Source of the DNA: Hydrangea macrophylla
Lineage: Eukaryota > Streptophyta > Magnoliopsida > Cornales > Hydrangeaceae
Reading direction: 5' to 3'
Length of the DNA: 64,000 bases
NCBI GenBank assembly: GCA_033977485.1
Contig: CM066989.1
Location: forward strand, 93,701,887-93,765,886
The notes beneath the pieces are model-generated. The model did not search any database. It worked only from the letters and a program-made list of their open reading frames with translations, and was not told the origin of the DNA. Positions 34,931 to 44,450 of this stretch are shown piece after piece. How positions within the stretch are numbered: position 1 is the stretch's first letter; each line of letters begins with the position of its first letter. The position numbers were made by a program, and so were the translations under genes.

Positions 34931-37231
34931 ATTTGGACGGAGCTGATAGAAATAATGATTTTCTTCATTTGCGGACCTTCAGAAGAAACAATTCGATCTT
35001 GTCAAAGAGGGAAATCACCTTGGCCCCTAGTCTTGGACTCTTCTTATATTACCACTTTAGCATTACGTTGTGATGGTGTTCGAAGCCTCTGCTCGAATTG
35101 CTCTTAGGATGCTCATGGAGACTTTTCAAATCTTTATTCATCATCTTAGACCCACACATTTGAGACCATTATTGACTCATCAAAGGAGGACAGACTTGAC
35201 AAAGCAATTACGCAAGACGACTGACTCAAACTCTATATTATCATGATTTAATGTGCTTTCATTCTGAATAATGTATCATCTCACCTTTCATTTATTCATC
35301 ATCTTACAAATGGTAATGCTTTACTGATAAATCTAAACTTTGAAAACTTCCTCTTTTCGATTTAGCGAATTCTTTTCCTATCTAGAATGTGCTTCAAATT
35401 AGTGCTTTAGCTTATAGAATGAAAGGTACTTTATTTCAACCCTTTCAAAACAACTCAATTACTTGAGAACTTGCCTCTGGCATAGAAGAATTTTGGCAAA
35501 CAAAGTTTGCCCCTAGTTTAAATAGGACTTGGAGGCATTGCTTCTGGGATTAAATAAGGTGTTCAACAAACGAAGTTTTCCCCTGGTTTGGTAATATACA
35601 TGTGGCTTCAGGCAAACTTACACAAGTTTGCCCCTAATCCGAAGGAAGAAAACCAAAGGCACAAAGGGTGATGCTTACGGTTTGGGGATGGTTATGGATC
35701 GAGAACCTTGCAAGGTTTGCCTACTTATCCCTGAACGGGAATCAGGTCCAGAGTAGTTCGGCCAAAGCTTAAATAAAGTGCCAGATCATTGGTGGCGACC
35801 GAACCGGACAGGTTGCCTACGTATCCCCGAGTGGGAATCAGGTCGAGCGTAGTTCAAGTACTCTGGAGGTCTTGAAAGAATTAGGCTTCAAGAATTGGTG
35901 AGCTTTTCGAGCCATGTTGCCTTTTGGGTCTAGGGAGTGCATGTCACTTGTGGTAGCCCTTGTGTAGCATGATGAGCTACTTTTTCCTTCATTTTATTCT
36001 CTTTCCTCTTTTCTTTTCTTTTCTTTTTTATTTAATGGTTGATTCTTCAACCTTTTCAATAGCCAGTTAATCTTTACAACTCTCATCATGTTTTATTCAT
36101 ACTCTATCATATTCACAAAGTAATATCAGCCCTTCAAATCTTTTATTTGCTTTTTTTTTCTTTTTTCAAAGATATTTCTGTATTGTTTTAGGCTCACTTA
36201 GTGTTTGAGCCTCTCACGAAAATTTTGAAGCTGATAAGTCCCTTTTTTCATTTCCAATCTTTTTTGTTTAGAACAACACAAAGTCTTGAGATAGTTCATG
36301 TATCAATGATCTACTTTGAAGTGCTCAAGGATTCTCAATCTTATCTATTCCCTGTCTTTTCTTTTTTCTTTCCTTTCTTTTCTCTACCTTACTATCTCTT
36401 ATTCTTTCCATGATTTTGACTGGCTAGGATTAGGATTTTTGAGATCAACACGTATCTTATTTGTGCTCTAACTTTTGCCTAGGCGCCCTTCCGGGTTTTC
36501 ATCCTAGCGAGCTCTTTCTTCTTTTTTTTTTTTTTTTTTGTTTTTTTTTTGTGCTCTAATCTTTTGCCTAGGCGCCCTTTCGGGTTTTCATCCTAGAGAG
36601 CTCTTTCTTCTTTTCTTTTTCTTTTTCTTTTTTTTCATTTTCTTTTATTATTTTTTTTGGAATAAGAAGTTCATTTAAGATGTCTGGCTACCATCAAGGA
36701 CCAAGTTTATGACTTTAGACTGGTTGGGCTCATCTTTTAGGCTTGGTATTTGAGAAAAGGGGATGGTGAGCAAGCTTCAAGTTCCAAGTTCATCTTTTCA
36801 AGATTGAACAAGAGCATCTTTAAATTCTTAAAATAAAGCTAATCAATTCTCTACTTCTCCATGGTTCTGGCACAAAATTTGCTTTGATCACTTGGGGATC
36901 CTTTTTCAATGCAAAGATTTATTAACAAAGTATTTTTCATGATCGTTTGAAAAAGTGACTTTTTCTTCTCCTTTTTTTTTTTTTTTTTTTTTGGTCTTAA
37001 TGATCCATACATTCACGACTTAGCACACTGCATCAAGAAAAATGAGGTTTTATTCAACTAGTAAGGAAGGAGGATTACATCACTCGACTCGATAAACTCG
37101 ACAAAGACTTGCAAATAGACTTGATAACAGACTGACCAGAAGACTCGACTGGACTTGACATTTGACTCCAACCTAACATAACTCAACTACCAGATTTGAC
37201 TTGGTCTCAATTGGAGTGTCACAGATAATTT
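34931..37231 (-). other. Element H central untranslated region
   Basis: No coding domain is visible. It includes two well-formed two-stem motifs (35716-35855), two copies of a CCTAGGCGCCC phrase near 36477 and 36566 that also occur twice in E, and long T/C-rich tracts (for example 36520-36550 and 36970-36992). Order and content match the middle of element E. Confidence 0.65.
35716..35855 (-). other. Tat two-stem motif, copies H2 and H3
   Basis: H2 (35716-35757) pairs CTACT with AGTAG around TCCC/GGGA. H3 (35813-35855) pairs CTACG with CGTAG around TCCC/GGGA. The two copies differ at both sides of the same base pair, T-A against G-C. Both are followed by GTTC. Confidence 0.6.
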
Positions 37232-38212
37232 TCAATTTATTGGGTCCCCAAGAGCATCCACATTTGATTCAGCAGTAGCATTTCCAAACACTATTACCTC
37301 ACTGGCATCTTCCTCAGGTTCATCATTCCCCTTCTGTATCTTTGTAGGAACATCATCTGCCCTTATGACCCATTTTTCAGTCGAATGGCCCTTCTCTGAC
37401 TCATACCAAGTATTGTCAATGCCTTTTTCGGTTCTGTTGATTGAGTCGGGGCCAATTGGTTGTTGCGCACTCATGGAGGCAACGGATCCCTTGAGAGTAT
37501 TTAGCAATGGCCGTGATTGAAAAGATTGTATGTCATGCCAGATGTCACTCGGTGGGTTCAGCAAAGGAGTGATGATTTTATGCTCAATGAGATCTTGGAT
37601 ATCATGGCGGAGTTTCATGCAATAGTTAGTTGTATGGCCAGGGGTCTGGTGGTAGGCACAGTATAAAGACTGGTCACATTTGCGGGGTAAAGGATTTGGT
37701 AGTGGCTTTGGGTCCAGGGGGTTGAGGTGACCATTCTTGACAAGGTGACCAAGGACCATGGATAATTGCATGCCAAGGTTGGTGAAGATTCTCGGCTTGC
37801 AGGCTTGGTTTGATTTTGAATTTGACTTTGAGCTTGGGTTAGTTTTGGGGTTGAGATGTGGACTTGGAATAGCTCTTTGGTTAGTTAGGATTGGGCCTGG
37901 ATGTGGGCTTTGGTGAATGGTTGAGCTTGGGTATGGACTTTGGTGATAGGTTGGGTTTGGACATAGGCTTCGGTGCACAGGTGGGCCCAGACATGCCTGT
38001 TGGTGCTTCTTTAAGTAATCCATTATTCTCTGATCCGTCTTTTCCTCATCAAGGCCCATTTGATCTTTCAATAATTGAATGAACTCAAGCATGACCCCCT
38101 CCAGTTGCTTCACCCTAGAATCTTGTTGTTCAACAACGACTTGCAGTTTGCTCACTTTCTCCTCCAAAGCTCTGCGGGCCATTGGTGGGTCTGTCTCAAC
38201 ATAATGGTCCAT
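37232..38212 (-). CDS. Gag-like protein of element H (Tat type)
   Basis: An intact 326-codon frame, the only substantial ORF in H. Residues about 13-70 form a coiled coil (ALEEKVSKLQVVVEQQDSRV). Residues 75-140 are rich in Pro, Ser, His and Asn. A conserved Tat gag block covers about 143-215: FTNLGMQLSMVLGHLV, the proline-rich DPKPLPNPLP, a zinc-knuckle variant YCAYHQTPGHTTNYC (C185, H188, H193, C198; His replaces the usual second Cys), then LRHDIQDLIEHKIITP. The C-terminal part is acidic. Gag would package element RNA. The start is the first ATG, followed directly by the coiled coil. It is shorter than autonomous Tat gags and lacks a full capsid region. Confidence 0.75.
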   Translation of the reverse strand: MDHYVETDPPMARRALEEKVSKLQVVVEQQDSRVKQLEGVMLEFIQLLKDQMGLDEEKTDQRIMDYLKKHQQACLGPPVHRSLCPNPTYHQSPYPSSTIHQSPHPGPILTNQRAIPSPHLNPKTNPSSKSNSKSNQACKPRIFTNLGMQLSMVLGHLVKNGHLNPLDPKPLPNPLPRKCDQSLYCAYHQTPGHTTNYCMKLRHDIQDLIEHKIITPLLNPPSDIWHDIQSFQSRPLLNTLKGSVASMSAQQPIGPDSINRTEKGIDNTWYESEKGHSTEKWVIRADDVPTKIQKGNDEPEEDASEVIVFGNATAESNVDALGDPIN

Positions 38213-39591
38213 GATCTCCTCTAATTAAGAGAGATAAACCCAAGAAGATTAGAAGTGTCCTTACTAGGGGATCTGGTTGTTCCACTCTTTCTAAAAAATA
38301 GATAGGAAAAAAAGGTCCGCATGCAGAATTGAATAGTAAGGGATTGTTTAGGGACATTGATCTTAATTAGGAAGAAGATGTTGTGAGTTTGTACGCTACA
38401 CGTATGTAATGATATCGATTGGTGAGAGCGCAAAATGTACATGCTCTTATGATTTGATGCATGCACTGCACATATGGCACACGAATGAAATGCAAGTGTG
38501 TGTGTGCCTACTCTATATGCCAAAGCAAAGGAAAATTCAAATCCTAACAGGTAAACACATAAGCACATAAAATCCTCACCCATGTCAAGTGCGATAATTT
38601 CTCCTTTCATTGTGATCCCCACTACCCTTTCAAAGGTCGGGTATTTATAATTTTGAAATTCATTTGAAAAGCATTTCTTTAGAACGATGAGATCCTTCAA
38701 AAACAATTCTCAAGAATTTTGAATCTTTTATTTAAAAAATGAGGATGTGAAAACATTTCTCAATGAAGATGATTGGATTGAAATTTTGCTTTAAAATTCA
38801 TTTGAAGAGCATTTTGTTTTCAAAAACAATTCTCAAGATTTTGGATTTTTCCTTAGAAAATGATCATGTGAAAATGTACCTTAACAAAGGTAATTAATTT
38901 GGAGTTTTAATCAAAAAAGTGAACTCCAAAGATATTTGAAAAAGCGATTGAAAACTTTGGAATAAAGATGGCAAAAATCTGTTTGCTTTTAAAGATGGAT
39001 TTAAAATTCTTTGGGCAGAAGGATCACATGATCGGATTATCACCGTACTTTTCATGAATTTGGATACATACAAAGTCAATGATGCTTAGCTAAACATGAT
39101 ATAAGAAGTATAATCTTATAATCAGGGTTCGGCATGTTCCCCAAATGTCGTGGAACATGAGGAAAAATTGCTAAAAGGTGATTAAAAGATTATACGTCTT
39201 TCATCAAGCAAGTATCGTCATCATCTCAAGTAATCCCTTCCGGGCATACAAAACTCCCTAGCACATAATCCTAATCAAGGGTTGATTTCCTAAGATTGAA
39301 AGGCTCTATAGAAACTACTATGCAAAAGCTGGGTTTTGGTCAAATAAGGGACCCTTGACACACATTCGATAGGATGCTTAATATACCAAATCATGGTACG
39401 AGATCAAGGGTTATCACACAGTCCCATGATGACTTGACCGACCGGGTTGCCCCGAGCCTCCAAGGTCATGGTTCCGTGCAATCGACTGGCTGGACATGCA
39501 AGTGAAATTCAACAGGCACACAAAGATTAATTAATTCGATTAAAAGGATGTTTTTCAAGTCTAATCCTCAAGTGAACCCAAAATCAGAATC
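38213..39591 (-). other. Element H leader between primer-binding site and gag
   Basis: About 1.4 kb of AT-rich leader with short upstream frames and no recognisable domain. A minus-strand ORF of 161 codons (38221-38706) has two hydrophobic patches but no family signature and is probably chance. Parts match the leader of E, for example around the GGGTTTTGGTC stretch near 39330. Confidence 0.55.
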
Positions 39592-39641
39592 CTGGTCCGC
39601 GAAACCAGAGATTCTGGGTTCGATCCCCAGTGGAGTCGCCA
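39592..39641 (-). other. Primer-binding site of element H, with 50-nt tRNA 3'-half similarity
   Basis: On the minus strand TGGCGACTCCACTGGGGAT starts three bases after the LTR. Its complement reads as the acceptor end GGAGTCGCCA of a tRNA. It continues into a full T-arm (CTGGG-TTCGATC-CCCAG) and an anticodon-arm-like stem CTGGT/ACCAG with a 7-base loop, stopping where the D-arm should begin. It resembles the 3' half of a plant tRNA-Arg, judged from memory. It is not a tRNA gene because the 5' half is absent. Confidence 0.75.
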
Positions 39642-39644
39642 GAT

Positions 39645-42600
39645 TGTGGATATCGCAGGTTGACTTACCCATAGTTTCTTTTAAAACTTCTTTTCCAAAA
39701 TCAAAAACAAAACGAGTCGCCACTTAATTTTTAAAAGGAAAATTAAGAAACCATTTAAAAAAGAAAACTGATCTTTTGCGAAACCAAAGATTTGACTAGG
39801 TCCGGGGATTATGGAATGAAAAGGGAAGGAGCCCAATGGACTAAAACACCCCTTTTCATCCTATCTCGTGATAGGCCTCTACTTAACATCCTTTTAATCC
39901 AATTATTAATCTAAGTATGCCCTCAATTAATACATATGTAAATGTACATTACAAAAGCATGTCCAAATGGTGTAAGATTGCTAAAGGAAAAATATCATTC
40001 AAAATCAAGTAATTCAACTAGCAAACAACATGATATGCAAGATAGAGAACAAGGGGACTTACCCGGGATCCGGCCGCGAATATTAAACGTGCAATGCATA
40101 CAAAGTAAAGAAATCCTACTAAAAAAGGGTCTCTAATCACATATATACACATAAGGCAAAACTTAATTCTAAGGTGTCATAAAAAAAAGGCTTGAAAATC
40201 AATAAAATCAATAAATGAATAAACTAGAGAGGATTTTGAGAAATCATACCTTAATAGCGCTACAAAATAAAGGGTTAGTCCACATGTTTTAAACAAGATA
40301 TATTATTGAATCCTAAGTAACATGCTCTAGCTAAAACAAGTCCTAATTACAAGTATCAACATGTATGGGTGAATGTATATGAATTTATGAATATGAACAA
40401 GAGTAAGCTATTAACTTATTCATTGATTTGAATCATTTAACCTCTGAATTTAAGTTTAACTAATTATCCTTAAAGCATGGCTTGAACCCTAGACCATGAA
40501 AAGATCATTTGAACCATTATTTACAAAGTTGGTCAAATTTATCATAAAATTCTAAAAATTGCAGAGAGCAGACCAGAACTTTAAAGAAATAAAAAGCATG
40601 CTTCCCATTAGTTGATTTCGGTGAATTTTGGACTCAAGATTCCTCTGCGAGTCTAGTTTCCAAATCAAAAAGAAAATCAAAGTTTCAACGGTTGGATCTC
40701 TGGGAAAAGGACAAACACCAGACATCACTCAGAGATGTACAACTCTCTGTCCAGAGATTTTGTTTGATTTTTTAAAAATAGTAAAATAATCCGAAATGCT
40801 TCATTCTTTTTAGGGGGATTTCCTAACACATTAAACTACATGGGAAAATTTATTTGAAGTTGAAAATACTTGGATAAGGCTCTGATTTACTAATTTCAAA
40901 AACGTTTTACTATTCTGAAACTATTCTGAAACTCTAGACAGATTATGGCTAACTCACAAAACCCATGATCAAACCCCTCTAAGCATGAAATCTCATCAAA
41001 ACAAAAATTACAGTGGTAGAATATTGTGTTATTGACACTTTCCCGTTGGTTTCACTTGATTTCAACGGTTAGATTTCGAACTAAAAATCTTTGATCAAAC
41101 ACAATTTGTGAACTCACTGTTTTCATTTGTCAAGTTCAACTTTTATTTGTTAACCCCAACTATTAAATCATGAAGTTGGGTTTAAACCAAACCACATCTC
41201 CTACCATTTGATGGTCATTGGGGATCAAGACATGACTAAAACTCATGATTTTTTCAAGGAATATAAGGAGACTCAATGAAAACTCAAGCTTAGAGGACCC
41301 AAACCATGGTAGGGGTTTGGATTCATCTACTTGTTCTTACTAAAATGATGATCAACTTTAAATCTCATGTGAATCATAAACTTACATGAGACTAAAAGAT
41401 CAAACTCATGAGATTCAAGTGAGATATGGAAGATCCCCAAGAGTCTCAAGAGAAGAACATAAACAAGAAAAAGAGAAGAAGAATCAAAAAATTAGCTCAT
41501 GAACTTCAAGAGGATATAGAGAAGACCCCATGAAATTCCAAGTTTGAGAATCCAAGTAATGAATATGGACTTGGATCCACCTATTTGTTTACAAAGTGAA
41601 AAGATGATCAAACTTTGACTCCCATGTGAAGCATAAGCTTACATGAGATTCAAAAGATCAAACTCAAGAGCTTTCAAGAGAGATATTGAAGATTTCCAAG
41701 AATCTCAAGAGAAAAGTATGAACAAAAAAAGAGGAAATGAAATCAAGAAAACTAAGTAGTTTGAAAATTGGAGACTTCAGAGAAATAAAGAAAATAACAA
41801 CTTATGGTTAGAGGATCACCTCTAAACTATCCTCAAAGCCTCTTTACTTTGAAAATCTTCCAAACTCTTCTTCAATCTCTCCAAACTCTCTCTTTTCTCT
41901 CTCAAATATGTGTTAGTGTAATGGTGGTTCTCCTTTTTTTTTTGTCTCCCCCTCCTAAGGAAGATCCTCCCTCTTTTATAGGCAAAATTACCAAGTATTT
42001 TCAGTGAATTCGGAGTAAAAGACAGGTGTAAATATTTCATTTGGTGGTGCAATACGTACTTCCTGAAAATAGACAGACTGCTGCACAGGGCGGCAGTCAA
42101 AAACCTTTTGCAGCAGTCAGTGACTGCCGCAATGGCGCCACTCCGTGAATGCCGTGGCGGCATTCCATGACTGCCGCGCGGCACCTATTGAAAGCCCCGG
42201 AAAATTATTAACTGCCGCGTTTTAGTCAGCCTTACTTTATCTGTTTTTTTGTTTTTATCCGCATACACAAACGTATTGTACCACAAAATACGGACTTTAA
42301 AAGCAACCGGCAGTCAGGAAATGTCGGCGACACTTGCCGAATGCCGGGCCGGCATTCGATGACTGCCGTTCGGCACTCACTGAATGCCGTCCGGCACTCA
42401 CTGAGTGCCGCGAAATACTTCTGTGTGCCGTTTTTTGTTGAACTTCCCTTTTAGGTCTTTTCTTTCTTCCTTTTTCTTAAAGAAACTTATTTTCAAAAAT
42501 CTTCTCCAAAAATGGTGTTTTATACCTGAATTCTCCTAAATACCTGGTATTTTCTTCTTTCTGTGAAATTTTACCGCATTTGGAGAACTTTCTGAAGAGC

Positions 42601-42695
42601 TTGGAATACTTCGAATCTTTCGGTCCTTATCATCATTAGACGTGGAGGTGACACTCTCCTTAATTCGACGTTTGGTCAAAATTGGGGTGTCTACA
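39645..42695 (-). repeat. 5' LTR of element H
   Basis: 3,051 bp with the same termini as the 3' copy. The minus-strand TATA box is near 41973-41980 and the GC palindrome cluster at 42090-42420. The PBS-start duplicate is at 39714-39722. About 87 bp near 41304-41391, between two CATG motifs, is missing from the other LTR. Confidence 0.93.
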
Positions 42696-42700
42696 CTCAT

Positions 42701-43174
42701 TCCCTCACACAATCTCAATCGTGAGAGAGAGAGAGAGAGAGACCTAGTTGATTCTCACCCTCTCTATCTCAGATGCCTCTCAGTCCCGAGTATTGCGGGT
42801 GTTCGTCCTCCCCGACTACTCATCATCTTCATTCCTACTCCCTCTCAGCGCATATACCAAGGTAAGGTTCTCATGAACCCCCTATGCTTAAGTCCTTATA
42901 TAACGAGAAGGGGTGCCCCCATTGGTCGTAAGCCCAGCTAATGAACCTCTGGGTGTAAATCTTAGTTCCGTTTTCTTGTTTCTATGATTTTGTTTTTCGG
43001 TTTGCAAATTTCTGTGTTCGGTCGATCAAACTGGGCTTAAGCGACCGAACATGATTCGATTTCAATCAATCAAAAAAGTTCGATCGATCGAACACTTGCA
43101 AAAATTGTTTTAGTTTTTCCTTTACTGCTTTACTTAGTTTTTCTTTCTTTTCTTGTTTGCTTTCCTTCTTCCAG
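42701..43174 (+). other. Element B spacer before the envelope-position ORF
   Basis: Untranslated sequence containing a weak GATCGATC cluster (43015-43105). It ends in a long pyrimidine tract TTTCTTTTCTTGTTTGC... that finishes TTCCAG right before ATG at 43175. This looks like a 3' splice site. The matching donor has not been identified. Confidence 0.45.
42722..42742. repeat. (GA)n microsatellite
   Basis: About ten GA units 27 bp outside the right end of element H, in element B sequence. Confidence 0.9.
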
Positions 43175-44450
43175 ATGAATCCAACCACGGGGTGCCATAA
43201 GGAGAAACCATTTGAACTCCTCATCTCGGATCCTATTCCCGATCATGGGTTTCGGAACCCCACAAGATCAACAATGGTTTCACCTTTATTTTCAACACTG
43301 GAAGGTTATGCTTTAAAGGTCGTTGGAGTCTGTTTAGATATCTTCCCCCTGGTTCTTAACACGAATCAAGGACATGCCTCGCTGGTTTGAGGTGTTAACA
43401 CAGGCTTAGAGGATTAACCTTTCTTGGGTTTGGGAGGCATGTGCCACTATGATTCGGGACCCTGCCATGCCGTTCACGTACCGATCCTTTTTTCGATGGC
43501 GGGAGTTCATTTTAAGCTTAACCACCATTGCTGATGCTACTTTAGGCATGCCTGAGGTTCCCGACTGTGTTTTTTCTCAACTGCCTGGCGCCCTGAGACT
43601 CCGCCCTCGACTATAGCCCATGAGATTATGGGTTGAATCGTTCAGAGGTGGAATGGCATATCACTTATTGAGGATCGGCACCTCATCGAGAATTATCACC
43701 TTCTCCACCTAGCTTTACGTAACTGCATCATGTTGACGTCCTACCATGAGAAGTTGGTGCCTTGGTATGCCCGAGTTCTTTATGCCGTCAGGATGGGGCA
43801 GCGAGTCTGCTTATCTCGCATCTATATTGATTTCATGGCATAGCCCACCTGCTACATTGCTGCCAAGCACCATCTGAAGGGTGCTTGGCCCATTCATCAT
43901 GTCATCGCCCAATCATGTCTACTCCCATTGGCCATTGATGATATTCGGGCTGCATCTAGTCACTATGGTGAGACGGCAGCACGCCGTCTGGAGGCTCAAA
44001 AGAAAAGAAAGTTGAAAGAAAAGGCAAAGGTTGGAAAAAAGAGGAGAATGGAAGGGACTGATACCGAGGCATCTTCTGGGATGCCTTCTGAGGCTGGGGA
44101 GCGAGACTCCAAGGAGGATATTGATCCAGTTACTAAGGTGCAGCAGTTTGAGCTAAGGCAGAGATCACAGACCCAGGGAGAGTCTTCTGTGTCTCTCCAG
44201 ACCATCATGTGATGTTCTTAGAGAAGAGAGAGGCACGGATTAGACTCGAGGGCAAGGTTGATCATCTTACCACTCAGCTGGATACGATTTTTGTTTAGTT
44301 GGGGGTTGATCAGTCTCTCCACACACCACCACCTGCTCCTGTTGCACCATCCACTACTGCTCCATCTTCATCGGTACCGACTCCCATTACTGAGCCGCCA
44401 CCACCTCCGGCCATGGTTGACCCATCACCTACCACACTTCATGTCCTGAC
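43175..44450 (+). pseudogene. Element B envelope-position ORF, first part
   Basis: Reading starts at ATG 43175 (MNPTTGCHKEKPFELLISDP) and runs to 43390. It then jumps frames through 43391-43927 (pieces such as TYRSFFRWREFILS) and is open again at 43928-44212 with a strongly basic segment QKKRKLKEKAKVGKKRRMEG that looks like a nuclear-localisation signal. A proline-rich tail follows to about 44450. Athila elements carry an extra ORF here, often called envelope-like or a plant transposon protein. I see no signal peptide or clear transmembrane pair. Stops and solo LTR G break it. Confidence 0.6.

Larger units (their letters stand above)
28047..42695 (-). mobile_element. Element H: complete non-autonomous Tat-type retrotransposon
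   Basis: A 14,649-bp element on the minus strand with both LTRs, primer-binding site and polypurine tract, flanked by a perfect 5-bp target duplication CTCAT (28042-28046 and 42696-42700). The 8.6-kb interior has one gag-like ORF and no protease, RT, RNase H or integrase, so it needs enzymes from a related element. The rest is leader, long untranslated sequence and two large repeat arrays. It lies in the 3' region of element B. The LTRs look highly similar apart from one net 87-bp indel and scattered substitutions, so it is young compared with its host. Confidence 0.93.

Noticed and set aside
34577..34946. Repeat-protein ORFs on both strands
   Set aside because: The 39-bp unit is divisible by three, so frames stay open on both strands by construction.
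38221..38706. 161-codon minus-strand ORF in the H leader as a gene
   Set aside because: No domain, composition like the AT-rich leader, and no matching frame in E.
39592..39641. tRNA-Arg gene
   Set aside because: Only the 3' half is present, and it sits exactly at the primer-binding position of element H.
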